The notes under the pieces are model-generated. The model made no database searches. It saw nothing but the letters and a program-made list of their open reading frames with translations, and was not told the DNA's origin. Below, piece by piece: positions 10,107 to 18,601 of a DNA stretch of 64,000 nucleotides. The position numbers and the translations under genes are program-made. Each line of letters begins with the position of its first letter. Position 1 is the stretch's first letter. This DNA comes from Pseudovibrio sp. Alg231-02 (GTDB lineage Bacteria; Pseudomonadota; Alphaproteobacteria; Rhizobiales; Stappiaceae), in NCBI RefSeq assembly GCF_900143565.1, contig NZ_FREX01000006.1, positions 125,753 through 189,752 of the forward strand, written 5' to 3'.

Positions 10107-10534
10107 ATGAAAATTAACGGTAAGCCGCTCAATTTTTTGATTATCACGACGGATGAAGAGCGCTTTCCGCCGGTCTATGAAAATGACAGTGCCAAGCAGT
10201 ACCAGTTGCAGAACAGTGTTGCGCTTGGAAAGATGTGCCAACACGGGTTGGAGTTTCTCAACCACCATACTGCAACCACAGCCTGCGCTTCCCGCCGAAC
10301 CAGTATTTACACTGGCCTGTACCCGTCATTACGCGGTGTCAGCCAGACGCCGGGTATTGGTAATGACATCCGTCACGCACTGGAACAGGTGCCGGTTGAA
10401 CAGCGCCTGAAGAAACGTCTGCTTCCCCATACATTGAACAATGAAGACAGTTCCAGCCCCGCACCTTTGCGGCGCTGATGGACACTCTGACCGCGACATC
10501 GCGACACCATAAGCAAGCAGATAAGCATCCCTGA
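10107..10534 (+). pseudogene. Sulfatase/arylsulfatase-like gene remnant
   Basis: The N-terminus matches sulfatase/alkaline-phosphatase-superfamily hydrolases: NFLIITTDEERFPP carries the first metal-binding Asp and STRAT-like TTACASRRTSIYTGLYPS corresponds to the CxPSR formylglycine signature, here altered to CASRR. After about residue 80 (SQTPGI) the similarity stops and the frame ends at 10478, about 123 residues where 450-550 are expected. A different frame from about 10446 to TGA 10534 reads like a plausible C-terminal tail (RTFAALMDTL). This suggests a large internal deletion plus a frameshift. Confidence 0.7.
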
Positions 10535-10583
10535 CTGTTAGCCCATAAGACGGCAACCGTTCAGCGCAAAAAGGAGATAACAA

Positions 10584-11372
10584 ATGCCGCTGAAATCAGC
10601 TTCACGATTAGCAACGCTATGGCTCGTACTCGCGTTCCCGCTGCTCAGTATAGGTGCAGCCAACGCTGAAACCGGCACAGACGCAAGCACAGACCTAAGT
10701 CTTTTCAAGGAATGCCCGGTATCTCAGGATGATCCCAACACGTTTGCCCTGTGCGCCACAGCCAAATGCTGGACCGTCGACACTGTTGCCTACTGCAAAT
10801 GCGATGTGATGAACGAACAGAGCATTTCTCTCCCGTTTCACTATAAAGAGGGTGACGAGAAAAAGGATGTCTGTGATCTGTTAAAGGCCGGCATTGATAA
10901 CGGTTTCACGGTAAGCACCTATGCCACACCGCGCCAGATGGAAACTGACTACGATCCCGACACAGAAAAGCTGGGGCCACCCATGGCGACGTACAGCTGC
11001 CCCAACACAGACGATGCGCCCGCTGGCTACTCTGCTCAATGTGACGGTGGTTTCTGTTTTAAGAGCACGCAGGGGAAAGACTTCCCCGGTATCGGAGCCG
11101 TCAAGGAAGACGAGATCATCTGTTCCTGCCCCTCAGTGCCCAGCCCGTCCGCAGGCTTTCAGATGGCTGGCCCCTGGTTATGTGCACCCGGCGATCGCAA
11201 CACCGATGGCACGTGCTGCGATAAGTCGTTCCACGACAAGCTTTGCTCAGTCAAATCAGTCAGTTCCACTGGCACTGAGCTTATGGTAGGTGCGCCTCTG
11301 GGAGTAGCTAAATTGCTCTCGAAAAAGTTGGACGGTAAGGATCCGGCCATCAACCGCTGCGTTTTTAAATAG
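10584..11372 (+). CDS. Secreted cysteine-rich protein of unknown function
   Basis: A 262-residue protein I do not recognise. The N-terminus is a clear Sec signal peptide (basic start, LATLWLVLAFPLLSIGAANA, AxA cleavage near residue 28). The mature part has more than 15 cysteines, many in pairs such as YCKC, ICSC and TCCD, spread along the chain, suggesting several disulfides in the periplasm or outside the cell. It looks like two loosely repeated halves, each with an xCPx...LC/FC pattern. AGGAG lies 8-9 bp before the ATG. It follows a sulfatase remnant, so it may be a survivor of a former two-gene unit. Confidence 0.75.
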   Translation: MPLKSASRLATLWLVLAFPLLSIGAANAETGTDASTDLSLFKECPVSQDDPNTFALCATAKCWTVDTVAYCKCDVMNEQSISLPFHYKEGDEKKDVCDLLKAGIDNGFTVSTYATPRQMETDYDPDTEKLGPPMATYSCPNTDDAPAGYSAQCDGGFCFKSTQGKDFPGIGAVKEDEIICSCPSVPSPSAGFQMAGPWLCAPGDRNTDGTCCDKSFHDKLCSVKSVSSTGTELMVGAPLGVAKLLSKKLDGKDPAINRCVFK

Positions 11373-11396
11373 GCAGCAAGTGCATCAGGCTGGCGC

Positions 11397-11831
11397 TTAG
11401 CAGCCAGCCAGCACTACGATGATGTTGTCATGATCCTTCCACCTGAAGCCATCAATGACGTTGATTTCAGGGTCGTAGCCGTAATAAGCGCAGCCGGGCG
11501 AGAGCTCGATCGCTGTCTTTGCTAATTTCAACCTCTCGTTCACAGACAAGCTTGGCGAGGCGATGGGCGCACGGGTCTCAGGATCAAGTTCAGTAAACGT
11601 CACAGCGACCAGGCTTAGCGTGCTGCCAGTTTGCTCCTGAAATGAAGGCCTCTCTTGCCAGGAAACGCTCATATCACCGATGGCAACATGGTGCGGCTGT
11701 GTAGAGACAACCACATTCTGAGCTGAGGTGGTTGAGGCAGCGTCATAAACAGGGCTGGCGGCGTCTTCCGCATTGCTAGCAGTAGCCAACACACAAACAG
11801 CAAAACACAGTCCGAAACGCTTCATAAGCAT
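11397..11831 (-). CDS. Small secreted protein of unknown function
   Basis: A 144-residue unknown protein from ATG 11831, preceded by AGGAAA with about 9-bp spacing; the open frame runs to 12074, but that extension overlaps the next gene and lacks a ribosome site. Residues 1-20 (KRFGLCFAVCVLATASNA) form a signal peptide. The mature part contains a beta-rich central region (HHVAIGDMSVSW) and two C-terminal cysteines (PGCAYYGY and the final residue). It lies 170 bp downstream of a DUF2267 gene on the same strand. A GGCTGGC/GCCAGCC hairpin overlaps its stop and separates it from the convergent cysteine-rich gene. Confidence 0.7.
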   Translation of the reverse strand: MLMKRFGLCFAVCVLATASNAEDAASPVYDAASTTSAQNVVVSTQPHHVAIGDMSVSWQERPSFQEQTGSTLSLVAVTFTELDPETRAPIASPSLSVNERLKLAKTAIELSPGCAYYGYDPEINVIDGFRWKDHDNIIVVLAGC

Positions 11832-12000
11832 GGCTGAAATTTCCTTCGCAACTTTCCGCCCTGCAATACTCTGAATATGAGTGGGCAATGAGAGATGAGC
11901 GTCTGGCCTCTGGAAAGTTAAAGGGGAGGAGGCAAGATCTTTCCCTCCCTGCCCGAGCCATCCCTTACAGTCAACGGATCTACTGAAAAAACTACAGGTT

Positions 12001-12489
12001 TTACAAAGCCTCAGTCTGTGAGGGAGTGCCTTCTGATATCTCTCTCTTCGCCTCTGCTTCAGCCGAAACTTCAAATCCCCAAAACCGTAAAGCGTCAGGG
12101 CCGATCTGGCCTAACACCTGCTCAAAGCGGGAAAGGTCAACGCGGCTGCGCAAAACCTCAACCACACGTGCAGGCGTCTTATCATCCGCAAAGTTGTGAT
12201 GTGCCCTGAGAGCTTTCACCTCAGCAGCCCAATCGTGTTCAGCGCCAAAGTCCGCAGTGTAGTCGCTGCTGCTCCAGCCAGACGTGAAAATCGCCCGAAG
12301 AACCGCTGGCAGCGTATCTGCAAAGGACAGCACCTGCTCAGCGTCCAGTCTCCGGCGGAACACCAGCAAAACAGCCTGTACGCTTGTGTAGGTCTGATTG
12401 CGAGTGGTCAGGCCAAGCGCGTCCTGAGCATCAGCAAGGAAAGATTCGTACTGCTGAGAGGCCAGCTGATACTCCTGAGGCATAGGCAT
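12001..12489 (-). CDS. DUF2267 family protein
   Basis: A 162-residue cytoplasmic, probably helical protein. The order YESFLADAQDALGL, then RRRLDAEQVLSFADTLPAVLRAIFTSGW, is typical of DUF2267, whose function is not established. GGAG about 9 bp upstream supports ATG 12489. A Glu/Ala-rich tail follows the domain. The family often occurs with stress and membrane-associated genes; nothing here assigns a job. Confidence 0.8.
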   Translation of the reverse strand: MPMPQEYQLASQQYESFLADAQDALGLTTRNQTYTSVQAVLLVFRRRLDAEQVLSFADTLPAVLRAIFTSGWSSSDYTADFGAEHDWAAEVKALRAHHNFADDKTPARVVEVLRSRVDLSRFEQVLGQIGPDALRFWGFEVSAEAEAKREISEGTPSQTEAL

Positions 12490-12777
12490 GAAGGTAACTC
12501 CGAAAATACGGGTGATCGCTCGATGTACGACCTTAGCTCAGGTTTTCGCGCTGCAAAAGTGACTGATTTTCAGCTGGTTCTTAAATCGATTTAACTTAGG
12601 TAATCTACGTATATGTACTATAACTGCGAGTAAAGGTGAGGTCAGTGCTAGAAAGTTTGTGGTCAAGAATAATAAAAGAAATAATTATACTAAGTTGTGC
12701 GATGCGAAATGAAATGATGAAGAAATATCGCTTCTGACCATGAGTAAATTTCACATTAGTCAAATTATAAATTCATA
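12490..12777. other. AT-rich intergenic stretch, no gene
   Basis: Divergent intergenic region between the DUF2267 gene (leftward) and the small membrane-protein gene (rightward). It is very AT-rich towards its right end, consistent with promoters; no open frame is convincing. Confidence 0.5.
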
Positions 12778-12791
12778 TTGACATAGGTCAA
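12778..12791. promoter_or_regulatory. FNR/FixK-like palindrome
   Basis: TTGAC-ATAG-GTCAA is a perfect palindrome with the 4-bp spacer of Crp/FNR-family anaerobic boxes (TTGAY-N4-RTCAA). It ends 41 bp before ATG 12833, a suitable place for class II activation given a short leader. Confidence 0.6.
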
Positions 12792-12832
12792 AATGCTATC
12801 TACGCTTTAAATGTCATTGAAGTGGAGGCACT

Positions 12833-12970
12833 ATGACTTTCGGTTTGATATTATTCATTTGCGTATTCTTGGCGATCCTTGGGATGGTTGTGATTTCAGA
12901 GTTTTCTTCACGGAATAAAACTGCAGATCGCATGATCGCGGGTTTAGACGCAGATCTCAGCAAAGAATAA
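12833..12970 (+). CDS. 45-residue single-span membrane protein
   Basis: This short gene begins MTFGLILFICVFLAILGMV, a single hydrophobic span from about residue 3 to 21. A polar, charged tail (SEFSSRNKTADRMI...DLSKE) follows and is probably cytoplasmic. GGAGG at 12824-12828, 4-8 bp before the ATG, is the consensus ribosome site, and a clear terminator follows at 13048, so it looks like a complete monocistronic gene. A perfect FNR/FixK-like box lies upstream, suggesting oxygen-responsive expression. I do not recognise it; its size recalls the small accessory subunits of respiratory oxidases, but there is no oxidase nearby. Confidence 0.7.
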   Translation: MTFGLILFICVFLAILGMVVISEFSSRNKTADRMIAGLDADLSKE

Positions 12971-13047
12971 CTCGGACAGAGATTCAGTCGAAGTGTGAGG
13001 CGCTGACTTTAAAGGACGGTTTGAAGTCGGCATCACCTCATAACGAT

Positions 13048-13105
13048 AAGGCGGCTAGAGCTAGGGTATAGGGGGACTCTAGCTCTGCCGCCTTCTTCGT
13101 TTTCA
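13048..13105 (+). terminator. Terminator after the 45-residue gene
   Basis: AAGGCGGCTAGAGCT (13048-13062) pairs with AGCTCTGCCGCCTT (13081-13094) with one bulged base, followed by CTTCGTTTTC. It may also serve the convergent VOC gene. Confidence 0.65.
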
Positions 13106-13141
13106 GCCAACCCGCAGATTCGAGCGGGAGTTGCCACAGCC

Positions 13142-13885
13142 TCAATCTGCCGTAATCATCAGCCGCTCAGAATGTAAAGCTGCACTGGCTGAGCCAAGTA
13201 TCAGGCCGCCATATCCTGCTGCACCAACCTCCGGCAAACTCTCCGTCTCCAAAGCAGAAACATGCTGAATTTCCAGCACCGTATAAGGCCGCTGATAGGT
13301 CCAGGTCCGGTTCTCAACTCCGGTGAGATCAGGGTTTGGAGGCTGTTCAGTCGTGAAGGCGTAAAAGTAGAGCGTGAAACCAAAAGGCTCGACAGGCTGA
13401 ACAGAGAGCGGCGTCATACCCCAACTGAGAATATCGGGCTCAATTGCCGTAATGTCGCCAGTGCGCAAGGTCACAAGGCTGAGATGCGGACCTCCACCTA
13501 ATCGGCTTTCATCAAACTCCAGATCAGGCCGGTCGCCTTCAAACCAATGGTCAATCAGCTCAACCACAAAACCTTCCGGATCTGTGAGTTTGGCAAGGTA
13601 CCCAACATCCCGAAACTGCTGCGGTCCTGTAACATAGACACCGTGCGCCTGAAGCTGGGCACAAGCCAGCTCGATATTGGGAACTGAGAGTGCGATTTTC
13701 CAATAAAGATCGGTAGCTTGCGGCGTGTAAGGCGCCTCCGCCTCAGTGAACAGAAGTGCCGTCTCTTCCGCACAATATCCGACCCGCCCGTCACCCTGAT
13801 CGGACATACCCAGGACATCGCAATAAAATCGCTTTTGAGCCGCCACATCACGGACGCGCAAACGAAGAGTATCAAGCTTTGTCAT
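13142..13885 (-). CDS. VOC (glyoxalase/bleomycin resistance) superfamily protein
   Basis: A 247-residue protein with a VOC module in its first half: TLRLRVRDVAAQKRFYCDVLGM opens the classic beta-alpha-beta unit and DPEGFVVELIDHWF holds the conserved metal-site Glu. The second half (PHLSLVTLRTGDI...) looks like a degenerate second module. Substrate unknown. ATG 13885 has AAGGA about 10 bp upstream; a TTG start at 13912 is less likely. It is the second gene after a SnoaL-like gene on the same strand (42 bp apart), with a divergent LysR gene, so the three probably form one regulated unit. Confidence 0.8.
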   Translation of the reverse strand: MTKLDTLRLRVRDVAAQKRFYCDVLGMSDQGDGRVGYCAEETALLFTEAEAPYTPQATDLYWKIALSVPNIELACAQLQAHGVYVTGPQQFRDVGYLAKLTDPEGFVVELIDHWFEGDRPDLEFDESRLGGGPHLSLVTLRTGDITAIEPDILSWGMTPLSVQPVEPFGFTLYFYAFTTEQPPNPDLTGVENRTWTYQRPYTVLEIQHVSALETESLPEVGAAGYGGLILGSASAALHSERLMITAD

Positions 13886-13927
13886 AACGGGCTGTCCTTT
13901 ATCAGGGCACAAGGCAAATACGCGTGT

Positions 13928-14386
13928 TTATTGAGCGATCTCGAAGTGGTCCTCACGCAGCAAAGCACGGCCATCCGGCTGCAAAACCCAAAGCTCATTG
14001 GTGATGACGCCATGGGCGTTGTTCATCTTCCAGTTGGCTGCAACGCGGGCAGAGGTCTGGTCCAGAACAGTGGTGACGGTACTGCTGTAAACCACATCAT
14101 CAAATCCCTTGGAGATGATGTCTGTCCAAAAGCCCTCAATCGCTTTGCGTCCTTTAAAGGTGCCAAATGGCTTCACCACCATCACGGCATCATCCTCATA
14201 AAGCGCTGCCGCACCCGCTGCATCACCTGCGTTAAACGCATCACGCCAGGCACGGCTTGCAGTGGCAACAGCGGTGTTGAGCTTGTATTCACCTTCTGCC
14301 AGTTTTCCTGCTTCGTCAGCGATGGCTTGTCCGCTCAATCCAACTGCGACAGTAGCAGCGAGAGCGATAGATTTAATGAAAGTCAT
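13928..14386 (-). CDS. Exported SnoaL-like/DUF4440 (NTF2-fold) protein
   Basis: A 152-residue protein with a signal peptide (FIKSIALAATVAVGLSGQAIA, cleavage after residue 23) and an NTF2-fold domain. RAWRDAFNAGDAAGAAALYEDDAVMV is the typical SnoaL/DUF4440 start and GTFKGRKAIEGFW the following helix. It is likely periplasmic; these folds bind small ligands or catalyse isomerisation, and substrate is not predictable here. GGAG lies 8 bp before ATG 14386. The open frame reaches 14479, overlapping the LysR promoter region. It is divergently transcribed from that LysR gene. Confidence 0.82.
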   Translation of the reverse strand: MTFIKSIALAATVAVGLSGQAIADEAGKLAEGEYKLNTAVATASRAWRDAFNAGDAAGAAALYEDDAVMVVKPFGTFKGRKAIEGFWTDIISKGFDDVVYSSTVTTVLDQTSARVAANWKMNNAHGVITNELWVLQPDGRALLREDHFEIAQ

Positions 14387-14494
14387 CACGTGATCTCCGT
14401 TCAGATGCGATGTTGATGACTGTCTTTTGCCGCACTTGCATTGTTTGAAAAACACTCTATTTCTGAAATTACTATTCATATTAGGAGAACAATA

Positions 14495-15400
14495 ATGCTC
14501 TCAACGCTTCCGCTCTCCTTCGTCACAATTGTCGAGACCGGCTCAATCACACGCGCAGCCGATGAGCTGAACATCGCCAAATCCGCCGTTAGTCAAAATC
14601 TGAAACGGCTGGAAGAACAGCTGGATGTAAAACTCGCCATCCGCACCACGCGCCACCTCTCTCTGACCCCGGCAGGGGAGCGCTACTACCAGCGTTGTAA
14701 AGAAATCCTCGTACTCTCACGACAGGCAGAAACCGAGATGGAGAGTTTCGGGGCGGTCCCGTCTGGCCCGATCACCATCACAGCCCCTCACGCTTTCATC
14801 ACGCCTGTCATCGCACCGGCCCTGGCAGTTGTGAAAGATAAGTTCCCGAACCTTCAGCCTTCAGTAATAGCGGAGGACAAGCGCCTCAATCTGATCACTG
14901 AGGGGATTGATGTTGCGATCAGTGTTGGCCAACTGCCAGACAGCACGCTTCAGGCGCGCCGTATAGGGACCCTGTGCGATATTCTGTGTGCCGCGCCCAC
15001 TGTTATGGACAAGGCACCTTCCGCTGATGACCCGCTCTACTGGCAATGGGTGCAATCCCTGCCATACATCGCTCATACACGAGAGCCTGCTGTGGTGCGG
15101 CACCGCTTCCCGGTTCAGGAAAGTTCAGAGAGCATTGAGGTGAGCTTCAGATCTGCCGTCAAAGCCAACACCATTGAAGCCATCGCAGCTTTTGCTCGAA
15201 ACGGCCTGGGCGTTGCGCTCCTGCCGGATATCGCGATTGCGCAGGACCTGAAGACTGGAACCCTCCAGCCTCTCCTTACTCTGTCAGAGCCAGAACCAAC
15301 ACCAATTTATGCCGTGCACAGCTATGATACTTTGCCACCCAAATCGGTGCAGGAGACAATCACAGCAATTCAGCAAGCCTTGGCGAAAGCACTGCAATAA
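14495..15400 (+). CDS. LysR-family transcriptional regulator
   Basis: A 301-residue regulator. The winged helix-turn-helix is at residues 1-60 (FVTIVETGSITRAADELNIAKSAVSQNLKRLEEQL), followed by a periplasmic-binding-like effector domain (PSGPITITAPHAF...). AGGAG 8 bp before ATG 14495 marks the start; the frame opens at 14441. The divergent arrangement with the SnoaL-like and VOC genes across about 108 bp is the usual LysR layout, so it probably controls them. The effector is unknown. Confidence 0.9.
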   Translation: MLSTLPLSFVTIVETGSITRAADELNIAKSAVSQNLKRLEEQLDVKLAIRTTRHLSLTPAGERYYQRCKEILVLSRQAETEMESFGAVPSGPITITAPHAFITPVIAPALAVVKDKFPNLQPSVIAEDKRLNLITEGIDVAISVGQLPDSTLQARRIGTLCDILCAAPTVMDKAPSADDPLYWQWVQSLPYIAHTREPAVVRHRFPVQESSESIEVSFRSAVKANTIEAIAAFARNGLGVALLPDIAIAQDLKTGTLQPLLTLSEPEPTPIYAVHSYDTLPPKSVQETITAIQQALAKALQ

Positions 15401-15552
15401 GGCAGGTCTCACTTGATCCCTACCTCTAACAAATTACACAACATGCTCTGAAATCAGAGTGTTTCCGAGAATGAACTCATGAAACCTTCTCTTAAAAGCG
15501 AGCGGTATATTTTACCTTCTGACTTTACCTATACGTTAATATATGATCCTAT

Positions 15553-15582
15553 GCGGCTATCGTAAGTTGAAAAGATACCGCT
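15553..15582. promoter_or_regulatory. Imperfect inverted repeat before the hydrolase gene
   Basis: GCGGCTATC (15553-15561) and GATACCGCT (15574-15582) form an imperfect inverted repeat ending at the base before ATG 15583. It may be an operator or a hairpin masking the start codon; support is weak. Confidence 0.3.
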
Positions 15583-16461
15583 ATGAAGCAACTGGAAGAA
15601 ATGATGGCTGAAAGTGAACAGCGCGTGGAAACAATCACAATTCCCAGCGAGGGTGCCACACTGATTGGCAAAGCCTACTGGCCTGTGGGTGACCCAAAAT
15701 CCTCAGTCATTATTCACGGCGCAACCGGTGTGCCGCAGTTGTTTTATGCCAAGTTTGCCCGCTGGGTCGCAGAGCAGGGCCATCTCTGCCTCACTTATGA
15801 CTATCGCGACTTTGGCGCCTCTAAACAGATACATCCACGCAACTCTTCCGCCACGATGTCTGATTGGGGCCTGTATGATCAGCAAGCTGCCTTTGATGCG
15901 CTGCTGAAACTGGCTGATACGCCCAGCACTCACGTGATTGGTCACTCTCTTGGCGGCTTCATGTTGCCATTCCATCGAAACCTGGACATGGTCGATAAAG
16001 TCACCACAGTTGCCTGCGGTCAGGTTTATTGGCGTGACCACCATATGCCATATTTCCTGACTGTTGTTGCCTTCTGGTATTTGCTAGGGCCAGCTGTGAC
16101 ACGTATGAAAGGTTATTTGCCCGGTAAGGCACTTGGGATCGGCGCAGATATTCCTGCTGGTGTTTACTGGCAATGGCGTAAATGGTGCACTTCTCCAACC
16201 TTCTTCAAGGATGACATCGGTAGTGTTTTACCTTCCATGAACCCGAAGCCGTTCACTGGCCCGATCAAAATCATGTCGTTCACCGATGATGATCTTGCCC
16301 CGAATGCCTCAGTGGAACGCCTTCCACCTCTCTACAAAGATGCGCAGGTCACGCGACAAATCCTTAATCCGGCAGACTTCGAGCTCAAGGAAGTTGGGCA
16401 TCTGAAGGCCTTCGCCAAGCAAAACGCGGTCTTGTGGCCTGAGATTCTGGATATTGCTTGA
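15583..16461 (+). CDS. Alpha/beta hydrolase
   Basis: A 292-residue cytoplasmic alpha/beta-fold hydrolase. The nucleophile elbow is GHSLGG (about residues 126-131), an oxyanion-type segment HGATGVPQ is near residue 45, YDYRDFGAS resembles the family's D-x-RGxGxS turn, and the C-terminal GHLKAFA provides the candidate catalytic His. The substrate is unknown; the layout is like YheT/serine-aminopeptidase-type hydrolases. The start may instead be ATG 15601 or 15604, which have a better ribosome site (GGAAGAA). It lies downstream of, and on the same strand as, the LysR gene. Confidence 0.82.
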   Translation: MKQLEEMMAESEQRVETITIPSEGATLIGKAYWPVGDPKSSVIIHGATGVPQLFYAKFARWVAEQGHLCLTYDYRDFGASKQIHPRNSSATMSDWGLYDQQAAFDALLKLADTPSTHVIGHSLGGFMLPFHRNLDMVDKVTTVACGQVYWRDHHMPYFLTVVAFWYLLGPAVTRMKGYLPGKALGIGADIPAGVYWQWRKWCTSPTFFKDDIGSVLPSMNPKPFTGPIKIMSFTDDDLAPNASVERLPPLYKDAQVTRQILNPADFELKEVGHLKAFAKQNAVLWPEILDIA

Positions 16462-16571
16462 GGCAGGCCGCTCCATTAACAAAGAGCAAATGAAAAAGAC
16501 CAGAGCTAACGAGAGCACCTAACCACGCATTAGCGCCAATCTGCTTTACTGTCGAAAAAGCGGATAGTCCC

Positions 16572-17066
16572 ATGCTTCTTCGACTGATCAAAGTTCTGGT
16601 CTCCTTGGCGTTCGGCGGTTTTGCTGCTCTGGTCTGCTTCAACAACTATCAGGATGCACCGGCCAATCTGGCGTATATTGAAAGCGTCATTTCCATGGTG
16701 GACACGTTCCCAACCAGCCCCAAATTCCGGGCTGTGTTCCCTCTGGAAACCGCGCCCACTTTCCTCACCATTATTCTGGCCATAGAAGGTTTCATTGCTC
16801 TCTTGCTGGTTCTGGGAAGCTTGCGCATGCTGGCCAGCATTCATCGGCCAGCGGCCTCATTCAATCGCTCCAAATCCACCGTCTCCTTCGGCTTTTGCAT
16901 CGCCATTCTGCTTTGGTTTGGCATCTTTGTAACAGGAGCAGGAGAGTGGTTCCTCGCATGGCAATCTCCGCTCGGGAGAGGGGCCATAGACACCTCCTAC
17001 AACATCAGCATCATCGCATTTCTGGGGCTGATCTTCGTGAACCAGAAAGAGGAAGACCACGGCTGA
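16572..17066 (+). CDS. DUF2165 family small integral membrane protein
   Basis: A 164-residue inner-membrane protein with four hydrophobic spans (about 4-24, 60-85, 104-124 and 140-157). Features of DUF2165 include an N-terminal RLIKVLVSLAFGGFAALVCFNN, a VDTF..SPKFRAV segment after the first span and an acidic residue in the second (AIEGFIALLL). Function is unknown for the family. It is 110 bp after the hydrolase gene and could share its transcript. Confidence 0.75.
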   Translation: MLLRLIKVLVSLAFGGFAALVCFNNYQDAPANLAYIESVISMVDTFPTSPKFRAVFPLETAPTFLTIILAIEGFIALLLVLGSLRMLASIHRPAASFNRSKSTVSFGFCIAILLWFGIFVTGAGEWFLAWQSPLGRGAIDTSYNISIIAFLGLIFVNQKEEDHG

Positions 17067-17202
17067 GACGGTGGGAGACCATGAGATCCACCCCATTAGA
17101 TGTGACCTGAGACTATCCATCTGAGGCATTTGAAGGACTGCTTTTGCCTAGGAATTGTTCCACGTTTGAAACATCGACCACTTGTGGTGACGGGGAACAG
17201 AC

Positions 17203-17862
17203 ATGGATACAAGCTTTGGGAGGAATGTATTTTCTGGCCAGCCAGCAGCTTCAAACAGGAAGCCACACAGGTCCATACCCGCGCGTTTTCTTGATGATGA
17301 CTACTTGATTGGCCTCGGCCTCGCCCTGCAAAAAAAGAAGGGCAACGAGTACCTGACAGGAAGCGGCAACACTGTTCAACGCAAAATTGCCAACCAACCG
17401 CAACGGGTGACGCTCCAATACACCAACAAATCCTTCTATTTCTCCTCCATCTGTGATGGTGCCATCGTGGTGTTTGATTATCTGCCGCAAAATGAAAGCA
17501 TGGCACATTTCAATGAATACGCCCATGTCGGCAAACGCTTCGCCACAATCAAGAAACCGCAGATCTGCGAAGTTCATCGTGTCGCTGAAGAAACCAATGC
17601 CGCCAACGCCATAGACCTGCTCCTCGCCGACTACCCCGGCAACCTCACCATGCTGCACCCACTCAAGACCAACAAATGGTTCAACAAAGACCGCATAGAT
17701 TGGTACGCCCGCCAAGGCGGCCGCCACTACCGCATAGAAACCTCAAACCTCGGCTCAAGCCTCTATCAATGGAAGGACAACCAACCCCTCCTGCGCTTAA
17801 CCCCCGAGCAGATCTTGTTACACACGCAGATTCGCCTGCAGCGTAATGGCGGAGAAAACTAG
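17203..17862 (+). CDS. Unknown soluble protein
   Basis: A 219-residue protein that I do not recognise. It has no signal peptide or membrane span. The centre holds a beta-rich segment (QRVTLQYTNKSFYFSSICDGAIVVFDY), followed by a helical part (AEETNAANAIDLLLADYP) and a basic aromatic stretch (WFNKDRIDWYARQGGRHYRIE). GGGGAA lies about 7 bp before the ATG. It is followed by a shared terminator and the convergent PhnA gene. Confidence 0.6.
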   Translation: MDTSFGRNVFSGQPAASNRKPHRSIPARFLDDDYLIGLGLALQKKKGNEYLTGSGNTVQRKIANQPQRVTLQYTNKSFYFSSICDGAIVVFDYLPQNESMAHFNEYAHVGKRFATIKKPQICEVHRVAEETNAANAIDLLLADYPGNLTMLHPLKTNKWFNKDRIDWYARQGGRHYRIETSNLGSSLYQWKDNQPLLRLTPEQILLHTQIRLQRNGGEN

Positions 17863-17934
17863 CCTAACGGCGCCTTATGCAAACGTGCTCTGGTGATTTT
17901 GAGCAGATCAGCCGTTTAAACGAGTAGCCTGCGT

Positions 17935-17964
17935 CATAAAAAAAGCGGCCAATTAGGCCGCTTT
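17935..17964 (-). terminator. Terminator of the PhnA gene (bidirectional hairpin)
   Basis: A 9-bp perfect stem AAAGCGGCC/GGCCGCTTT (17942-17950, 17956-17964) with a 5-base loop. Read leftward it runs into a seven-T tract, ideal for the PhnA gene. Rightward the T-run is weaker. Confidence 0.85.
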
Positions 17965-17992
17965 CTACGTCTCGGGTTTTTAGTGCTAATCC

Positions 17993-18571
17993 TCAGGACT
18001 TCTTCACGAATTCCGTCAGAATAACAATACGTTGGTCGTTGACACGGCCTTCGATGTGCTCTGCATTATCCTGCACCAGAGTAATGTTCCGCACCGCTGT
18101 GCCGCGCTTGGCAGTGAAGCCCGCGCCTTTGACTTTGAGGTCTTTGACCAGCGTCACGGTGTCCCCAGCAGAAAGCACAGCGCCGTGCGTATCCTTGTGC
18201 ACGATAGCGTCTTCATCCTCTGCCGCTGGCATACCGGACTGAGCCCACTCAAGCGTTTCCTCATCCAGATACAGCGTATCCAGTAGGTCTCGTGCCCAGG
18301 CCTCACTGGAGAGGCGGCCAAGCAGACGCCATGCGCTCACCTGAACCGCTGGCTCAGTGCTCCATGCGCTCTCATTCAGGCAGCGCAAATGGTTCACATC
18401 CAGCTTAGCTTCACTTTCCAACTGTGCGGAGCAAGTACCACAAACCAAAATGGATTTCTCTACACTGCCATCGCTATCCGGACCAACTGCGACTGCAGCA
18501 AGATCCTCTGTCGCACCGCAAAGCTCGCATTTATCGTCTGCGCGGCTGCGCAGGTCATTCTCAAGGGACAT
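17993..18571 (-). CDS. PhnA/YjdM-type zinc-ribbon protein
   Basis: A 192-residue cytoplasmic protein with an N-terminal zinc ribbon (CELCGA near residues 15-20 and LVCGTC near 44) and a C-terminal PhnA domain (DTHGAVLSAGDTVTLVKDLKVKGAG...VNDQRIVILTEFVKK). Proteins of this family were named from a phosphonate operon, but their role is not established; a general housekeeping function is likely. ATG 18571 has AAGG at 9 bp; upstream in-frame starts at 18589 and 18610 lack one. A strong terminator follows. It is longer than E. coli YjdM (111 residues) because of a middle helical insertion (VSAWRLLGRLSSEAWA...). Confidence 0.85.
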   Translation of the reverse strand: MSLENDLRSRADDKCELCGATEDLAAVAVGPDSDGSVEKSILVCGTCSAQLESEAKLDVNHLRCLNESAWSTEPAVQVSAWRLLGRLSSEAWARDLLDTLYLDEETLEWAQSGMPAAEDEDAIVHKDTHGAVLSAGDTVTLVKDLKVKGAGFTAKRGTAVRNITLVQDNAEHIEGRVNDQRIVILTEFVKKS

Positions 18572-18601
18572 ATCTACGTACCTTTTCATAGTCGCATTTG
18601 C

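Noticed and set aside
10584-11372. Small toxin or bacteriocin
   Set aside because: Size (262 residues), signal peptide and cysteine pattern do not fit any bacteriocin class known to me, and no immunity gene is apparent.
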